From assembly GCA_013373205.1 (NCBI GenBank), contig JABXIG010000013.1:36478-100477 (forward strand): DNA of 64,000 nt, in the 5' to 3' direction. Source of the stretch: Methylocystaceae bacterium. GTDB lineage: Bacteria > Pseudomonadota > Alphaproteobacteria > Rhodospirillales > Terasakiellaceae. Position numbers and translations under genes: made by a program. Below, piece after piece: positions 35,091 to 44,582 of this stretch; the stretch's first letter is position 1, and every line of letters begins with the position of its first letter. The notes under the pieces are model-generated. The model ran no database searches and had not been told where the DNA came from. It saw only the letters and a program-made list of their open reading frames with translations.

Positions 35091-37579
35091 GCCTGGGAGA
35101 CTTCTTCTAGGAATTGGTCAATCTGCGTGCGTAAATCATTGGCACTATTTGACACTGTTTTTGCGGAATTGAAGACTTCACCCGACAAACGCCCGGTTTC
35201 TTCTGTGGCCTGTGCGACGCCTTCAATATTGTTGGATACGTCGCGCGTTCCGGTGGCGGCCTCGGCCACGTTGGTGCTTATCTCCTGTGTCGCACTTCCT
35301 TGTTGATCGACAGCCTCGGTGACGCTGAGGCTCATTTCATTGATCTCAGAAATGGTTTTACTGACCCCGTAAATCGCTTCAACCGCGCGCTGGGTATCTT
35401 CTTGAATAGTGTTGATCTGGCTGGTGATTTCTTCGGTCGCCTTGGCGGTCTGGTTGGCGAGGTTTTTTACCTCAGAAGCCACAACCGCAAAGCCTTTGCC
35501 GGCTTCGCCAGCTCGGGCGGCTTCGATGGTGGCGTTTAAGGCCAGAAGGTTGGTTTGTTCGGCAATATTGGTGATCATGGAGACAACTTCGCCGATTTTG
35601 TTAGCCCCTTCAGCCAAACCTTGAATGGTGACTTGCGCATCTTCGGCACTGCGTGTTGCATTTTGTGCAATTTCGTTAGAATGGGCGACTTGACGTGTAA
35701 TTTCGTGGATAGAACTGCTGAGTTCTTCAGCAGCTGAAGCAACGGTTTCCACATTGCTGGTGGCTTGTGTGGCGGCAGAGGCCACCATGGTGGATTGTGA
35801 ACGTGATGTTTCTGTTGCTCCTGCCATGGCTTGGGCATTTTCTTCTAGCTGTACGGCAGCGTTAGCCATATTTTGAATGGCGACTGCGACGGTGTTGCGA
35901 AAACGATTGGTGATGTCCTGACGCCGCTTACTTGTGCGTTCACGTATGCTTTGTTCAACACCCTGTTTAGCTTTATCCATATTTTGACGGATCAGGGCTT
36001 CTTTAAAGTTCTGGATCGCGCGTGCCATTTCGCCCAACTCATCCATTTTATGACGTCCGGCGATAGCTGTTTCCGTATGGCCTTTTTCCAAGCGTTCAAT
36101 GGATGTTTTGATCAGTTTTAGTGGCGTTGCAACGCTATGGATCAACATTATGGCAAAGACAATAATGAGGGCTGCCATCAAGATGGTTGTGATGAGCAAG
36201 GTGATGAAAACGGTATGGGCATCATCACGTGTGGCTTTGGCAACCTCGACTAAGCGTGCACCCATTTGGTTTTCCACTTGTTTCAACAGATTGATTTTTT
36301 TGGTGATGGTGTCAAACCAGACCGGGCCGGTAATGCCCTGCAGATCATTGGTGCTTGGGCTTGAAATGGCCACCGTGCGCATGCGTGCAACTTCATCTAC
36401 TGCCGGACCTGTGAGGGTGGTGTCGATCAGGCCAAGTGTTTCTTGTGTTGCAAAAGATTTTGCCACATTCATGTATGTATCCTGAATGGAAATCAGACTG
36501 ATGAAATCTTTCAAAAGTGCAGGGCCAAATTTACCACTGCCAAAACCAACGGAGCCTTTGGCGCGCTCAATCCCGGCACGTTCTTTACTTTGCAGGAAAT
36601 TCACGAAGGCAGAGATCCGGTTGGATAAAGTCAGATTGTTAGAAATTTTTGACATACCCGCAATGGCATTTAGAAGATCTGCATTCAGCGCGGAATAATA
36701 ACCGACTTCTTCGGCAACACTGACGGTTTGCCCATCTACACCGTTACGGATGTCTTGCAAATTTGCAAGCTTCGCGCGGATGCTTTTAATTTCTGTCGTT
36801 AGTCCCAGTTCTTCACCGAGATCAAGGGCAGCGGGAATGGGTTTGTATTTTTCATCGGTGTTTTTACGCTGTGCGACAACTTTATCACCAAAGGCTTTCC
36901 CTTTGGAGCCTAAAAAACCGGCAGAAGCACCGCGTTCTTTTTGCAGTTCATGGACTAGGTCGCTGAAAACACTCGCTATTTCTGAGAGTTGTTCGATTTT
37001 GTCCATTTCCTGCACGGTGGTGCGTTTATCTAAAACGGTGGACCCTGCAAAATAGAGAAGCGCAATCAAGGGCAGGATGGCGAGTGCGGCAATGCGGGTG
37101 GAAATTTGAAAACGGTCCAATAGACGTTCTATGATACCAACATGCGCTCCTTGACTTTCAACCAGACCTGCACGTTCAAGGTCAGGTAGCATTTTGTGGT
37201 CTTGGTTGAAGATGTGGTTTATGACCCATTCTTGGAGGAAAATCAGGGTCTCTTCCCCTGAAATTGTTTCAGGTTTATTTTCAAAGCGTTCACGCATGCT
37301 CTTGAGAAACTGAAGACTGTCTTGGTGTGAATCGTGATGCTTGGATACAGTCTCTTTAGGCTGGATTTGAGCAAGGATGGTTTCTTCACGTTCAAAATGT
37401 TGTTGAAGATGTTTTATAATTTCATCAATACAATGTGCGAGCTGTATTGGGGCAGCGTTTGATCTAACCAACTCATTCATATCATTAATATGATTTATGA
37501 GTGTTTGGTGTTCACTATCAAGTTCCTTATGACCCAATGCAAAAGCAGCGTTCCATTCCATTAAATTACTATTCACCAT
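35087..37579 (-). CDS. Methyl-accepting chemotaxis protein with N-terminal bacteriohemerythrin and NIT domain
   Basis: 830 aa. Residues 1-135 are a hemerythrin domain with a full ligand set: His in FALGHKELDSEHQ (two), HFEREE (His, Glu), HHDSH (His, His) and INHIFNQDH (His, Asp). A membrane helix follows (ALAILPLIALLYFAGS), then a periplasmic NIT nitrate/nitrite-sensing domain (VHELQKERGASAGFLG), a second helix (LLITTILMAALIIVFAIML), HAMP, and a signalling domain with the conserved hairpin tip NIAEQTNLLALNATIEAARAGE in two pieces (NIAEQTNLLALNA, IEAARAGE). GGGGAG precedes the ATG. The receptor seems to read oxygen or NO inside and oxyanions outside. Confidence 0.92.
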   Translation of the reverse strand: MVNSNLMEWNAAFALGHKELDSEHQTLINHINDMNELVRSNAAPIQLAHCIDEIIKHLQQHFEREETILAQIQPKETVSKHHDSHQDSLQFLKSMRERFENKPETISGEETLIFLQEWVINHIFNQDHKMLPDLERAGLVESQGAHVGIIERLLDRFQISTRIAALAILPLIALLYFAGSTVLDKRTTVQEMDKIEQLSEIASVFSDLVHELQKERGASAGFLGSKGKAFGDKVVAQRKNTDEKYKPIPAALDLGEELGLTTEIKSIRAKLANLQDIRNGVDGQTVSVAEEVGYYSALNADLLNAIAGMSKISNNLTLSNRISAFVNFLQSKERAGIERAKGSVGFGSGKFGPALLKDFISLISIQDTYMNVAKSFATQETLGLIDTTLTGPAVDEVARMRTVAISSPSTNDLQGITGPVWFDTITKKINLLKQVENQMGARLVEVAKATRDDAHTVFITLLITTILMAALIIVFAIMLIHSVATPLKLIKTSIERLEKGHTETAIAGRHKMDELGEMARAIQNFKEALIRQNMDKAKQGVEQSIRERTSKRRQDITNRFRNTVAVAIQNMANAAVQLEENAQAMAGATETSRSQSTMVASAATQATSNVETVASAAEELSSSIHEITRQVAHSNEIAQNATRSAEDAQVTIQGLAEGANKIGEVVSMITNIAEQTNLLALNATIEAARAGEAGKGFAVVASEVKNLANQTAKATEEITSQINTIQEDTQRAVEAIYGVSKTISEINEMSLSVTEAVDQQGSATQEISTNVAEAATGTRDVSNNIEGVAQATEETGRLSGEVFNSAKTVSNSANDLRTQIDQFLEEVSQA

Positions 37580-37670
37580 CCGTTTTTCTCCCCGTTAAAC
37601 TATGCGCACTGTTTTTAGTTACGTGCGTTTTTTTAATTTTGGGGCGAAGAATGTGTAATTCAATAAATTA

Positions 37671-39014
37671 TTAGTTTATATTTTTGTGTATATCAATCAT
37701 ATGGAAAAAAGAGGCGACGCAGTTGCCGTTGATCAACCCCATTTTACCTATTGGAATGCCGGACGCATTCTGTGCAGAAAATGGGCGGGTTCCGTGTTCT
37801 TGAAGGATGCTGGCATAGTGGAATTCGTGGCCGCGTAATATGGTGCCTTTTTTCAGGAAAGGCAAATCCTGTAGAACTTTTATCTCGCGATAACCAAGGT
37901 GAAGTTTTCTTTTGGCAAAAGATGTTTCCAGATTTAGAATCCCAGCCATTTTATGACGGGTGCCGTCTTTATCGATCAAGCCTCTGCCCAAGGTCATATA
38001 GCCGCCACATTCGCCAAAAATGGTTGTGCCGATGTCGTGATAGGCGCGCAAAGCCCCTAAGAAATTTCGATTGGCACTAAGTTTGGCGCCGTGAAGTTCA
38101 GGGTATCCACCGGGCAAATAGATGGCATCACACAGTTGATCGGGTGTTTCGTCCTCAAGGGGGGAAAAAAAACTGAGCTCTGCTCCGCATTCATGCCAAT
38201 GGTCCAATAGGGCGGGATAGGCAAAGGCAAAAGCGATATCTTTGGCGATGGCAATACGCTGACCAATGGGATTGAAGAAAGAGGATTTGTTTTGCGGGGA
38301 TGATATTCGTGAGGGCGTACCAAGTTGATAAAGTTTGTTGAGATCCAGGTGTTCTTCCAAAAAATCAGCCGATTGATCGAGGAATTTATCAAGTTCGGGA
38401 TGTTCGCCCGCCAGAACAAGCCCTAAATGCCTTTCGGGCAGGGCCAATTCTGTCTGACGCGGTATAAATCCCAGAATGTCAATCTCAGGCAAATATTTGT
38501 CACAGGCATTTTTTAAGAGCTGAATATGACCGGGACCACCGACTTTGTTAAAGATCACGCCTTTGATCTGCACGTTGGGATCAAAGCTGGCAAAACCATG
38601 GATCAGAGCCGCAGCCGATGCAGCTTGTGCACTGGCATCAATGACCAACACAACCGGCCAGCCTGTGCGTCTTGCGATATCAGCTGGGGAGCCATCTTTT
38701 GTGCTATGGTTTCCTGCGGGTAAGGTGGCCCCGTCAAACAGCCCCATAACGCCCTCGCAGACGATCAGATCAGCCCTCAGATGATGTTCCAGAATAGAAG
38801 ATAGGGTGTCATCGCGCATAGCCCAACCATCAAGATTGGGGCATAGGCGCCGGGTTGCAGCCGCATGAAACGCCGGATCAATGTAGTCGGGGCCGACTTT
38901 GGCTGAGGCCACATCAATACCGCGTCGTTTCAGGGCGTGCAGGCAGCCTAGGGTGACGAATGTTTTGCCACTGTTTGAAGACGGCGCGGCAACGATCAGG
39001 CCTTTTGGGATCAC
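37671..39014 (-). CDS. cobB: Cobyrinic acid a,c-diamide synthase / hydrogenobyrinate a,c-diamide synthase
   Basis: 447 aa. N-terminal ATP-binding DTBS-like domain (LIVAAPSSNSGKTFVTLG, VGPDYIDPAFH, CEGVMGLFDG) and C-terminal class-I-like glutaminase domain with catalytic Cys in GECGGYMTLG. Amidates the a and c side chains during cobalamin synthesis. Begins at GTG 39014, overlapping the stop of the Sco gene by 4 nt (GTGA), so these unrelated functions are translationally coupled. It is the last gene of a minus-strand run cobA, SafE-like, sco, cobB. Confidence 0.94.
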   Translation of the reverse strand: MIPKGLIVAAPSSNSGKTFVTLGCLHALKRRGIDVASAKVGPDYIDPAFHAAATRRLCPNLDGWAMRDDTLSSILEHHLRADLIVCEGVMGLFDGATLPAGNHSTKDGSPADIARRTGWPVVLVIDASAQAASAAALIHGFASFDPNVQIKGVIFNKVGGPGHIQLLKNACDKYLPEIDILGFIPRQTELALPERHLGLVLAGEHPELDKFLDQSADFLEEHLDLNKLYQLGTPSRISSPQNKSSFFNPIGQRIAIAKDIAFAFAYPALLDHWHECGAELSFFSPLEDETPDQLCDAIYLPGGYPELHGAKLSANRNFLGALRAYHDIGTTIFGECGGYMTLGRGLIDKDGTRHKMAGILNLETSFAKRKLHLGYREIKVLQDLPFLKKGTILRGHEFHYASILQEHGTRPFSAQNASGIPIGKMGLINGNCVASFFHMIDIHKNIN

Positions 39015-39622
39015 CGGATATTCGCTTTCAATTTTTCAGCCATTTCTTCGGGTGTAATCCCATGGCGGAAATGGGTGATGAATTTACCATCCGGGCCAAG
39101 CAGATATTGAAAGGCGCTATGGTCCAGAAGATAATCTTCTTCTTCTTTGCCCTCTTCGACAACTTTCTTGAAATAGATTTTATAGGCCTTGGCAGCTTTG
39201 CTGACTTGTTCAAGGCTTCCGGTCAGACCGATCAGACTTTTGTGGAAATGTTTAATATATTCGGCCATGACTTCGGGGGTGTCACGTTCCGGGTCGACAG
39301 TAATAAACAGCGAAACGACTTTGTTTGATTTGCGCATGGGGATCATTTCAAGCGCAGTGGCTGCCGTTTGCAAACTTGTCGGACACACATCTGGGCAGAA
39401 GGTATAGCCAAAATAAACCAGAGTGTAGCTGCCCAGCAGGTCTTCTTGTGTGACGGTATTGCCTTTATGGTCAATCAGTTCAAATTCGCCGCCAATGGCA
39501 GGTTGGCCTGTGGACTGAACAACCGGTTCTTCCAGAAGTTGGGGTAAACGCACCGTAATGCCGACAATCAAAAAGATGGCGGCGACGGCAAAATATAATA
39601 AAATTCGAGCCCGTGAGTTCAT
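39011..39622 (-). CDS. SCO1/SenC/PrrC-type copper chaperone
   Basis: 203 aa. An N-terminal membrane anchor (LLYFAVAAIFLIVGITV) then a thioredoxin fold with the copper site CPDVC (Cys76, Cys80, within YFGYTFCPDVCP) and His168 in LLDHS. Sco proteins deliver copper to the CuA centre of cytochrome c oxidase or act as thiol reductants. The gene is placed between a SafE-like membrane protein and cobB. A second, divergent Sco gene lies at 62778-63404. Confidence 0.93.
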   Translation of the reverse strand: MNSRARILLYFAVAAIFLIVGITVRLPQLLEEPVVQSTGQPAIGGEFELIDHKGNTVTQEDLLGSYTLVYFGYTFCPDVCPTSLQTAATALEMIPMRKSNKVVSLFITVDPERDTPEVMAEYIKHFHKSLIGLTGSLEQVSKAAKAYKIYFKKVVEEGKEEEDYLLDHSAFQYLLGPDGKFITHFRHGITPEEMAEKLKANIR

Positions 39623-39646
39623 CTTCTATCTATTCCTTCTTATGAC

Positions 39647-40432
39647 TTATCGGATCAAGGTCCAAGCAAGGTAGCCTAAAACCCCTGCATTTAAAATCAA
39701 CAAAATTGGTGCAAGGTCGGTGACAACGGTACGCCATTTCTGCCCGGCCATATGTCCGGCAAGCCCAACGGCCATCAGGACGGGAATAGTGCCAAGGGCA
39801 AAAGCGGCCATGGCAAAGGCACCACCTACAAAATCAGCACTGGCCCCGGCGGCAGCTAAGGCCCCATAAAGCAAACCACACGGCAGAAAGCCTAAACCCA
39901 AGCCCAAAAAATAGCCGTTTAATCCTGTTGGACGGGCAAAAAATGGCTTTAAAAGTTTACCCATCCCCAATGATAAGCTGCTTTCCTGTTTTTGATTAGC
40001 CCCGATAAAGGGGATGTTGGGAAAACTGACGCCCAGACGTTTCAGTGCATAGCCCAGGAAAAAGACGGTCGCCAGAATCAGCAGACCTGCTGAAATCCAT
40101 TTCATGCCGCTAAACTGAATAACACCCTGTGCCAGAAGCCCGACACTAAATCCAAGAAAGATATAGGTGGTCATTCGTCCGAGATGATACGGGATCAAAG
40201 CAGCACCTGTTAGGCGTTTGAATTCAGACATTTGATCCAGCTTGACTGTTTCCAGTCTTGCTGTGACCTGAGAAAGGACAAAGGGTGCGCACATGCCAAT
40301 GCAATGGGTGGCGCTGCCTAATAACCCTGCCATAAACAAGCTGATCAGCAGGCTGCCATTATCTTCGACAATAACCGTGCAATGGGCGAGGCCAGCTTCC
40401 AGCATGGTCATAAGAAGGAGTTCTTGTTCCAT
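39647..40432 (-). CDS. SafE/UreH-like transmembrane protein with HCxGMC motif
   Basis: 261 aa from ATG 40432, which follows the cobA stop directly (TGAAATG) with GGAG ten bases upstream. About six membrane helices. The first carries ATHCIGMCAPFVLSQ: the HCxGMC motif seen in SafE-type proteins associated with cytochrome cbb3 oxidase and copper genes, where His43, Cys44, Met47 and Cys48 could bind a metal. Later helix LGLGFLPCGLLYGAL with a Pro-Cys-Gly is also typical. Next to a Sco gene, so a copper or oxidase-assembly role is more likely than sulfite export; this is inference. Confidence 0.8.
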   Translation of the reverse strand: MEQELLLMTMLEAGLAHCTVIVEDNGSLLISLFMAGLLGSATHCIGMCAPFVLSQVTARLETVKLDQMSEFKRLTGAALIPYHLGRMTTYIFLGFSVGLLAQGVIQFSGMKWISAGLLILATVFFLGYALKRLGVSFPNIPFIGANQKQESSLSLGMGKLLKPFFARPTGLNGYFLGLGLGFLPCGLLYGALAAAGASADFVGGAFAMAAFALGTIPVLMAVGLAGHMAGQKWRTVVTDLAPILLILNAGVLGYLAWTLIR

Positions 40433-40433
40433 T

Positions 40434-41198
40434 TCAGAAGCACTCCGCCAGTTGGTGGGCAAGATCGACCGTGGGGCCGATGATCATAATGGCTGGGGAT
40501 TTCATATCAGACTTCTCTATCTCAATGAAGCAATTTTCTAAATCGCATATTATGTGTTTTTGTTGATCTGTCGTCGCGTTGGAGACAACACAGACTTTTT
40601 CCTTTGGATCACGTCCGGCTTTTAACAGTTCAGTCTGGATTATATCTATATGTTTCATAGGCATATAGAAAACAATAACGGGGGAACTTTGGGCCAGTGC
40701 TTGCCAGTTGACACCGGGGACTTTGCCGGATTGGTCATGCCCTGTAACAAAACTGATGACCTGATTACAGGCCCCGTCCGTGACAGGTACGCCAGCATAG
40801 GCACTACCTGCAATCCCGGCGGTGATACCGGGGATGATGCGAACGGGTATATTTTCTTTTAAAATCGGCAGAGCTTCTTCGGCACCACGGCCAAAGACAA
40901 AGGGATCACCGCCTTTTAAGCGCAGGACTTTTTTCTTCTCGTTTGCAAGTTCGATCAGTCTGTCGGTAATGTCTTGTTGCTTGGGGGATTTGACACCCCC
41001 GCGTTTGCCCATTGTTTCCAGAACACAATCAGGGGGCGCGAGTTTAAGAATATCGTCAGAAACGAGGGCATCATGCACGATCACATCAGCCTGTTGCAGC
41101 GCGTGATAGGCATAAAGGGTCAGTAGCTTTGCATCGCCCGGTCCTGCGCCGACCATCCAGACACTGCCGGATTGAAACTCTGGAAAAGAAATATTCAT
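40434..41198 (-). CDS. cobA: Uroporphyrinogen-III C-methyltransferase
   Basis: 254 aa. SAM-binding start VWMVGAGPGDAKLLTLYA, VIVHDALVSDDIL, GKRGG, LKGGDPFVFGRGAEE and PGITAGIAGSAYAGVPVTD are all diagnostic of the SUMT family. It methylates uroporphyrinogen III at C2 and C7 to give precorrin-2, the branch point to cobalamin and siroheme. There is no fused CysG dehydrogenase domain. First gene of the minus-strand run and divergent from cobK. Confidence 0.95.
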   Translation of the reverse strand: MNISFPEFQSGSVWMVGAGPGDAKLLTLYAYHALQQADVIVHDALVSDDILKLAPPDCVLETMGKRGGVKSPKQQDITDRLIELANEKKKVLRLKGGDPFVFGRGAEEALPILKENIPVRIIPGITAGIAGSAYAGVPVTDGACNQVISFVTGHDQSGKVPGVNWQALAQSSPVIVFYMPMKHIDIIQTELLKAGRDPKEKVCVVSNATTDQQKHIICDLENCFIEIEKSDMKSPAIMIIGPTVDLAHQLAECF

Positions 41199-41390
41199 GC
41201 AGATCTCATAACCTAAAAACGATGCGATGACAAATGGTGCAAAATGGTTATGGTATGATTAAGGCAAAGAAAGAAAAATATTGTACTTTATGAACAGATT
41301 AGGTGTCGGTGCCCGATGATAGAAGGGGCAAAAGAAATTGCACATGTCGTCATCTCGGGTCATTGTCATTCATCAATCGCTTAGGAGACA

Positions 41391-42155
41391 ATGGCGCTCA
41401 TGACCATTAAAAAATTACTGATTTTAGGGGGAACACCAGAAGCCGTCGAACTTGCTCATCTGGTGGGTGAATATTTAGGGGATCGCCTGCAGGCAATCCT
41501 ATCCTTCAGCGGGATTACCGGGCATCAACCAGATGTGACCTGTGATAAGCGCGTCGGTGGTTTCGGCGGGGTGGCTGGACTTGGGGCCTATCTGGCAGAA
41601 GAGCAGATCGATTACATTGTGGATGCCACCCACCCATTTGCAGAAAAAATTTCTCAACATGCCTATATGGCAGCCCATAATCAGGGGCTACCCATAATGG
41701 TGTTAAAACGCCCGCCATGGCGTCCACAATCAAATGATCATTGGCTGGAAGTGGATGATATCGATCAGGCTGTTGATATGGTGGCGAATATGAAGGCCTG
41801 CACCTTTTTAACCATCGGCATCAAAGAGCTCGATCGTTTTGATGGGTTGGAGGATGTCCCTCTTGTCGTTCGTCTGATTAATGAACCGAAAGAAGAGCTA
41901 CCCTTATCAAACTACACTTGCGTGCTTTCAAATCCCCCGTTTAGCGTAGAAGATGAACAGAAACTTATCCGGGACCATAAAATTAAAATTCTGGTGACTA
42001 AAAATAGTGGAGGAGAGCAGACAAAAGCAAAGCTGGAAGCGGCACGGTTGGAGAACGTCAGCGTCATTTTGATCAACCGCCCACCGTCAGAACCCCTTGA
42101 AGAAACAAGTAGTTGTCAGGATGTGCTGAAATGGTTGGTCGCTCACGGGGCATGA
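41391..42155 (+). CDS. cobK: Precorrin-6A / cobalt-precorrin-6A reductase
   Basis: 254 aa. Begins with the Rossmann-like LLILGGTPEAVELAHLV, followed by YIVDATHPFAEKIS and TCVLSNPPFS, all family marks. Reduces precorrin-6A in corrin ring synthesis. AGGAGACA precedes ATG 41391. Divergent from cobA across about 190 bp; the two together with cobB show this strain makes cobalamin, though most of the pathway must be elsewhere. Confidence 0.9.
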   Translation: MALMTIKKLLILGGTPEAVELAHLVGEYLGDRLQAILSFSGITGHQPDVTCDKRVGGFGGVAGLGAYLAEEQIDYIVDATHPFAEKISQHAYMAAHNQGLPIMVLKRPPWRPQSNDHWLEVDDIDQAVDMVANMKACTFLTIGIKELDRFDGLEDVPLVVRLINEPKEELPLSNYTCVLSNPPFSVEDEQKLIRDHKIKILVTKNSGGEQTKAKLEAARLENVSVILINRPPSEPLEETSSCQDVLKWLVAHGA

Positions 42156-42192
42156 CAGTTGAGTCTAGCTATGCAAAATCGTCAGTGCTGCG

Positions 42193-42229
42193 ATGCACAA
42201 AAAAATATTGTCGCAGTGCAAAAAAATAC
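42193..42229 (+). repeat. Imperfect direct repeat upstream of the DUF1127 gene
   Basis: ATGCACAAAAAAATAT (42193-42208) and GTGCAAAAAAATAC (42216-42229) repeat with a two-helical-turn spacing (about 23 bp), 45-80 bp before the DUF1127 start. Possible regulator binding pair; evidence is only the repetition. Confidence 0.3.
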
Positions 42230-42273
42230 TAAATCTAAGTCTCAACAGTACAAATTGTCGAGTGAGATTAGAG

Positions 42274-42519
42274 ATGCTTTTACGTTACCCGATTACATCA
42301 TATGGCAGCCACCATGTTGAACTGACCGGCGGCTTGTTGACTAAATTTGAAGATTTTATCATTGAAAAATTCACCAAATTGGCTGAGCGTCGCCGCCTAA
42401 CCGATCAGATGAATATCATGAGTGATCGTGAATTGGCTGAATTGGGCCTGAGCCGTCATGACATTGCGATCATTGCAGACGGAAAATTCAAGGGCGGTCA
42501 CGAACAACGCCTGTCTTGA
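42274..42519 (+). CDS. DUF1127 small protein
   Basis: 81 aa from ATG 42274; the frame is open further upstream but the leader residues are unlike the family. The C-terminal RLTDQMNIMSDRELAELGLSRHDIAII is a DUF1127 (YjiS-like) motif, seen here in pieces (LTDQMNIMSDRELAELGL, SRHDIA). Such Arg-rich proteins in alphaproteobacteria affect RNA turnover and phosphate or stress responses. It is monocistronic and converges on the sensor-kinase gene 15 bp away. Confidence 0.85.
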   Translation: MLLRYPITSYGSHHVELTGGLLTKFEDFIIEKFTKLAERRRLTDQMNIMSDRELAELGLSRHDIAIIADGKFKGGHEQRLS

Positions 42520-42534
42520 TTTGCCAGTATTTCC

Positions 42535-43851
42535 TTAGATCGGAAAACGCAGACGTGCGCGCAGGCCATTTTGTGGAGATTCTGATAACTGGATATCCCC
42601 ACCATGGCCGCGCACCACATCTTGCACAATAGATAAGCCTAAACCGACTCCGCCAGTCTGGACATTGCGCGATTGATCCAGTCGGAAAAATGGCTTAAAG
42701 ACCTCATCGCGTTTATCTGGTTCAATGCCCGGGCCATCATCATCGATGGTGACTTCAATCATATCGGTACGCTTGCCGACCCGCACAGACACATGTTCGC
42801 CATAGCGTCCGGCATTCTCAATGATATTGGTGACCGCGCGTCGAAAAGCATGGGGACGTACTTTCAGATAAATCTGACCTTCACAGTGATAATCAATCAT
42901 TAGTCCTTTGCGTTTCATCGCATTGACGATGCTTTCAATCAGTTCAGACAGGTTGGTTTCTGCGGTTGCTTCGCCGCCTTCACCGCGCGCAAAGGCGAGA
43001 TAGCCTTCCAACATATGTTCCATTTCTAAAATATCTTCACTGAGATCTTGCGTGTCTTCACTTTCACCCATCATGGCGAGTTGAAGTTTCATGCGGGTCA
43101 ATGGGGTGCGTAGATCATGGGATACTCCGGCCAGCATGCGGGTGCGTTGTTCGATCTGTCGTTCAATACGGGCTTTCATTTTTAAAAAGGCAGTGGCGGC
43201 CTGGCGGACTTCGCGGGCACCTTCGGGTTTGAATTTTTCAACATCCTGACGTTTCCCGAAAGCATTAGCTGCCGTGGCCAAGCGTCGGATCGGGCGAACC
43301 TGATTGCGCATGAAAATAATTGCCACGCCGAACAACAAAAGTGAACTGCCAACCATCCAGAGAACAAATACATAGGTGGTGGAACTAAAGAGACGTTTTT
43401 TAAGGGCAGTTACCGCAAGAATACCATTGCTTAACTGAACCTCGATGGTGATTGTTTTATCATCATCCGGCACGACAATATGATAGGGTAAGCCAACGCG
43501 CTCATCTAATGCGGATAGGAAGAAAGGGTCTGGCAGACTGCCCTGGACGATCTCTTTTGTATTTGAGAGAATTTCACCCTTGCGCAGTTCGCCCTGCATG
43601 TTGAAACGATTGCGCGAAATTTGAAATGCCCGTTCCAAGCCTTCTTCACTCGGATTATCGCGCACAAGGTCAACCATGGCTCCAACATCGCCAGCCAGAC
43701 CACGCGCCAGATATTGGCTGACTTTATCCCAGTGGGCTTCATAAAAGACAAAGGCGGAGATAACCTGTAACAAAACCAGCGGTACCACCAGGATCATCAG
43801 GGATCGGCCCAAGAGGCTGCGCGGCAAATATTTTTTAATATAAGCACCCAT
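42535..43851 (-). CDS. EnvZ-like sensor histidine kinase
   Basis: 438 aa. Two membrane helices (SLMILVVPLVLLQVISAFVF and VFVLWMVGSSLLLFGVAII), a periplasmic loop of about 125 residues, HAMP (RNQVRPIRRLATAANAFG), H-box LAGVSHDLRTPLTRMKLQL and HATPase boxes (NIIENAGRYG, DDDGPGIEP, GGVGLGLSIV). Partner of the OmpR-type regulator immediately upstream (5 bp). In Rhodospirillales this MarR-OmpR-EnvZ block is conserved next to ilvE. Confidence 0.92.
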   Translation of the reverse strand: MGAYIKKYLPRSLLGRSLMILVVPLVLLQVISAFVFYEAHWDKVSQYLARGLAGDVGAMVDLVRDNPSEEGLERAFQISRNRFNMQGELRKGEILSNTKEIVQGSLPDPFFLSALDERVGLPYHIVVPDDDKTITIEVQLSNGILAVTALKKRLFSSTTYVFVLWMVGSSLLLFGVAIIFMRNQVRPIRRLATAANAFGKRQDVEKFKPEGAREVRQAATAFLKMKARIERQIEQRTRMLAGVSHDLRTPLTRMKLQLAMMGESEDTQDLSEDILEMEHMLEGYLAFARGEGGEATAETNLSELIESIVNAMKRKGLMIDYHCEGQIYLKVRPHAFRRAVTNIIENAGRYGEHVSVRVGKRTDMIEVTIDDDGPGIEPDKRDEVFKPFFRLDQSRNVQTGGVGLGLSIVQDVVRGHGGDIQLSESPQNGLRARLRFPI

Positions 43852-43856
43852 CGTTT

Positions 43857-44549
43857 TTATGGTCCCGGCCTTAAGACATAGCCTTTTCCGCGTACAGTCT
43901 GTAAAAAACGCGGTAATTTTGGGTCATTTTCGATTTTACGTCTTAGGCGCGTGACCTGCACATCGATGGTGCGGTCATTGCCGTCAATACCGGATAGCTC
44001 GGCCATTTCTTCACGGCTTAATACATCTCCTGCCTTTTGCGTCAGGATGACAAGTAGGCTGGCTTCCGAGGCTGTTAAATGTATCTGTTCACCATTGCGG
44101 CTCAGGATGTGTCGTCTCATGTCAAACACCAAGTCGCCGAGTTGGATCTGCTCAACCGTTTCAATGCTGCTTTTGCGCACGACACGTTTGAGAATATTGT
44201 TGATGCGCAGGAGCAGTTCACGGGGTTCAAACGGTTTGGTCAGATAATCTTCAGCACCGCATTCAAGTCCGGTGATCCGGTCTTCACCTTCGCCCATGGC
44301 AGTTAACATCAAGATAGGGGTTGGGTCGGTCTGTTTGAAATCCTTGGCAAATTCGAGCCCACTTTCGCCGGGCATCATCAGATCAAGAACAATCAGGTCA
44401 AATTCCAAAAGACTAAGTTTATTGCGTGCATCAGCTGCATTTTCAGCAATGCTGACGACAAAGCCGCTTTCGCTTAAAAACTTTTTGAGCAGACGACGCA
44501 GGCGTTCATCATCATCTACCACCAAAATATGTGCTTGTTCCGTGTTCAT
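43857..44549 (-). CDS. petR: OmpR-family response regulator (PetR-like)
   Basis: 230 aa. Receiver domain with acidic triad VVDDDE, phosphoacceptor Asp56 in DLIVLDLMMPGESG, Lys in YLTKPFEPRELL; winged-helix C-terminus ending VRGKGYVLRPGP. Order MarR (PetP), this gene, EnvZ-like kinase corresponds to the petP-petR locus of Rhodobacter capsulatus, needed there for cytochrome bc1 expression. The pet symbol is by synteny and could equally be ompR. Confidence 0.88.
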   Translation of the reverse strand: MNTEQAHILVVDDDERLRRLLKKFLSESGFVVSIAENAADARNKLSLLEFDLIVLDLMMPGESGLEFAKDFKQTDPTPILMLTAMGEGEDRITGLECGAEDYLTKPFEPRELLLRINNILKRVVRKSSIETVEQIQLGDLVFDMRRHILSRNGEQIHLTASEASLLVILTQKAGDVLSREEMAELSGIDGNDRTIDVQVTRLRRKIENDPKLPRFLQTVRGKGYVLRPGP

Positions 44550-44582
44550 GGTCGACAGTATGCCATGAGTTTATCAGCTTTA

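Noticed and set aside
41199..41390. Possible cobalamin riboswitch in the cobA-cobK intergenic region
   Set aside because: The stretch GGTGCCCGATGATAGAAGG recalls part of the element, but no B12 box or full fold could be traced.
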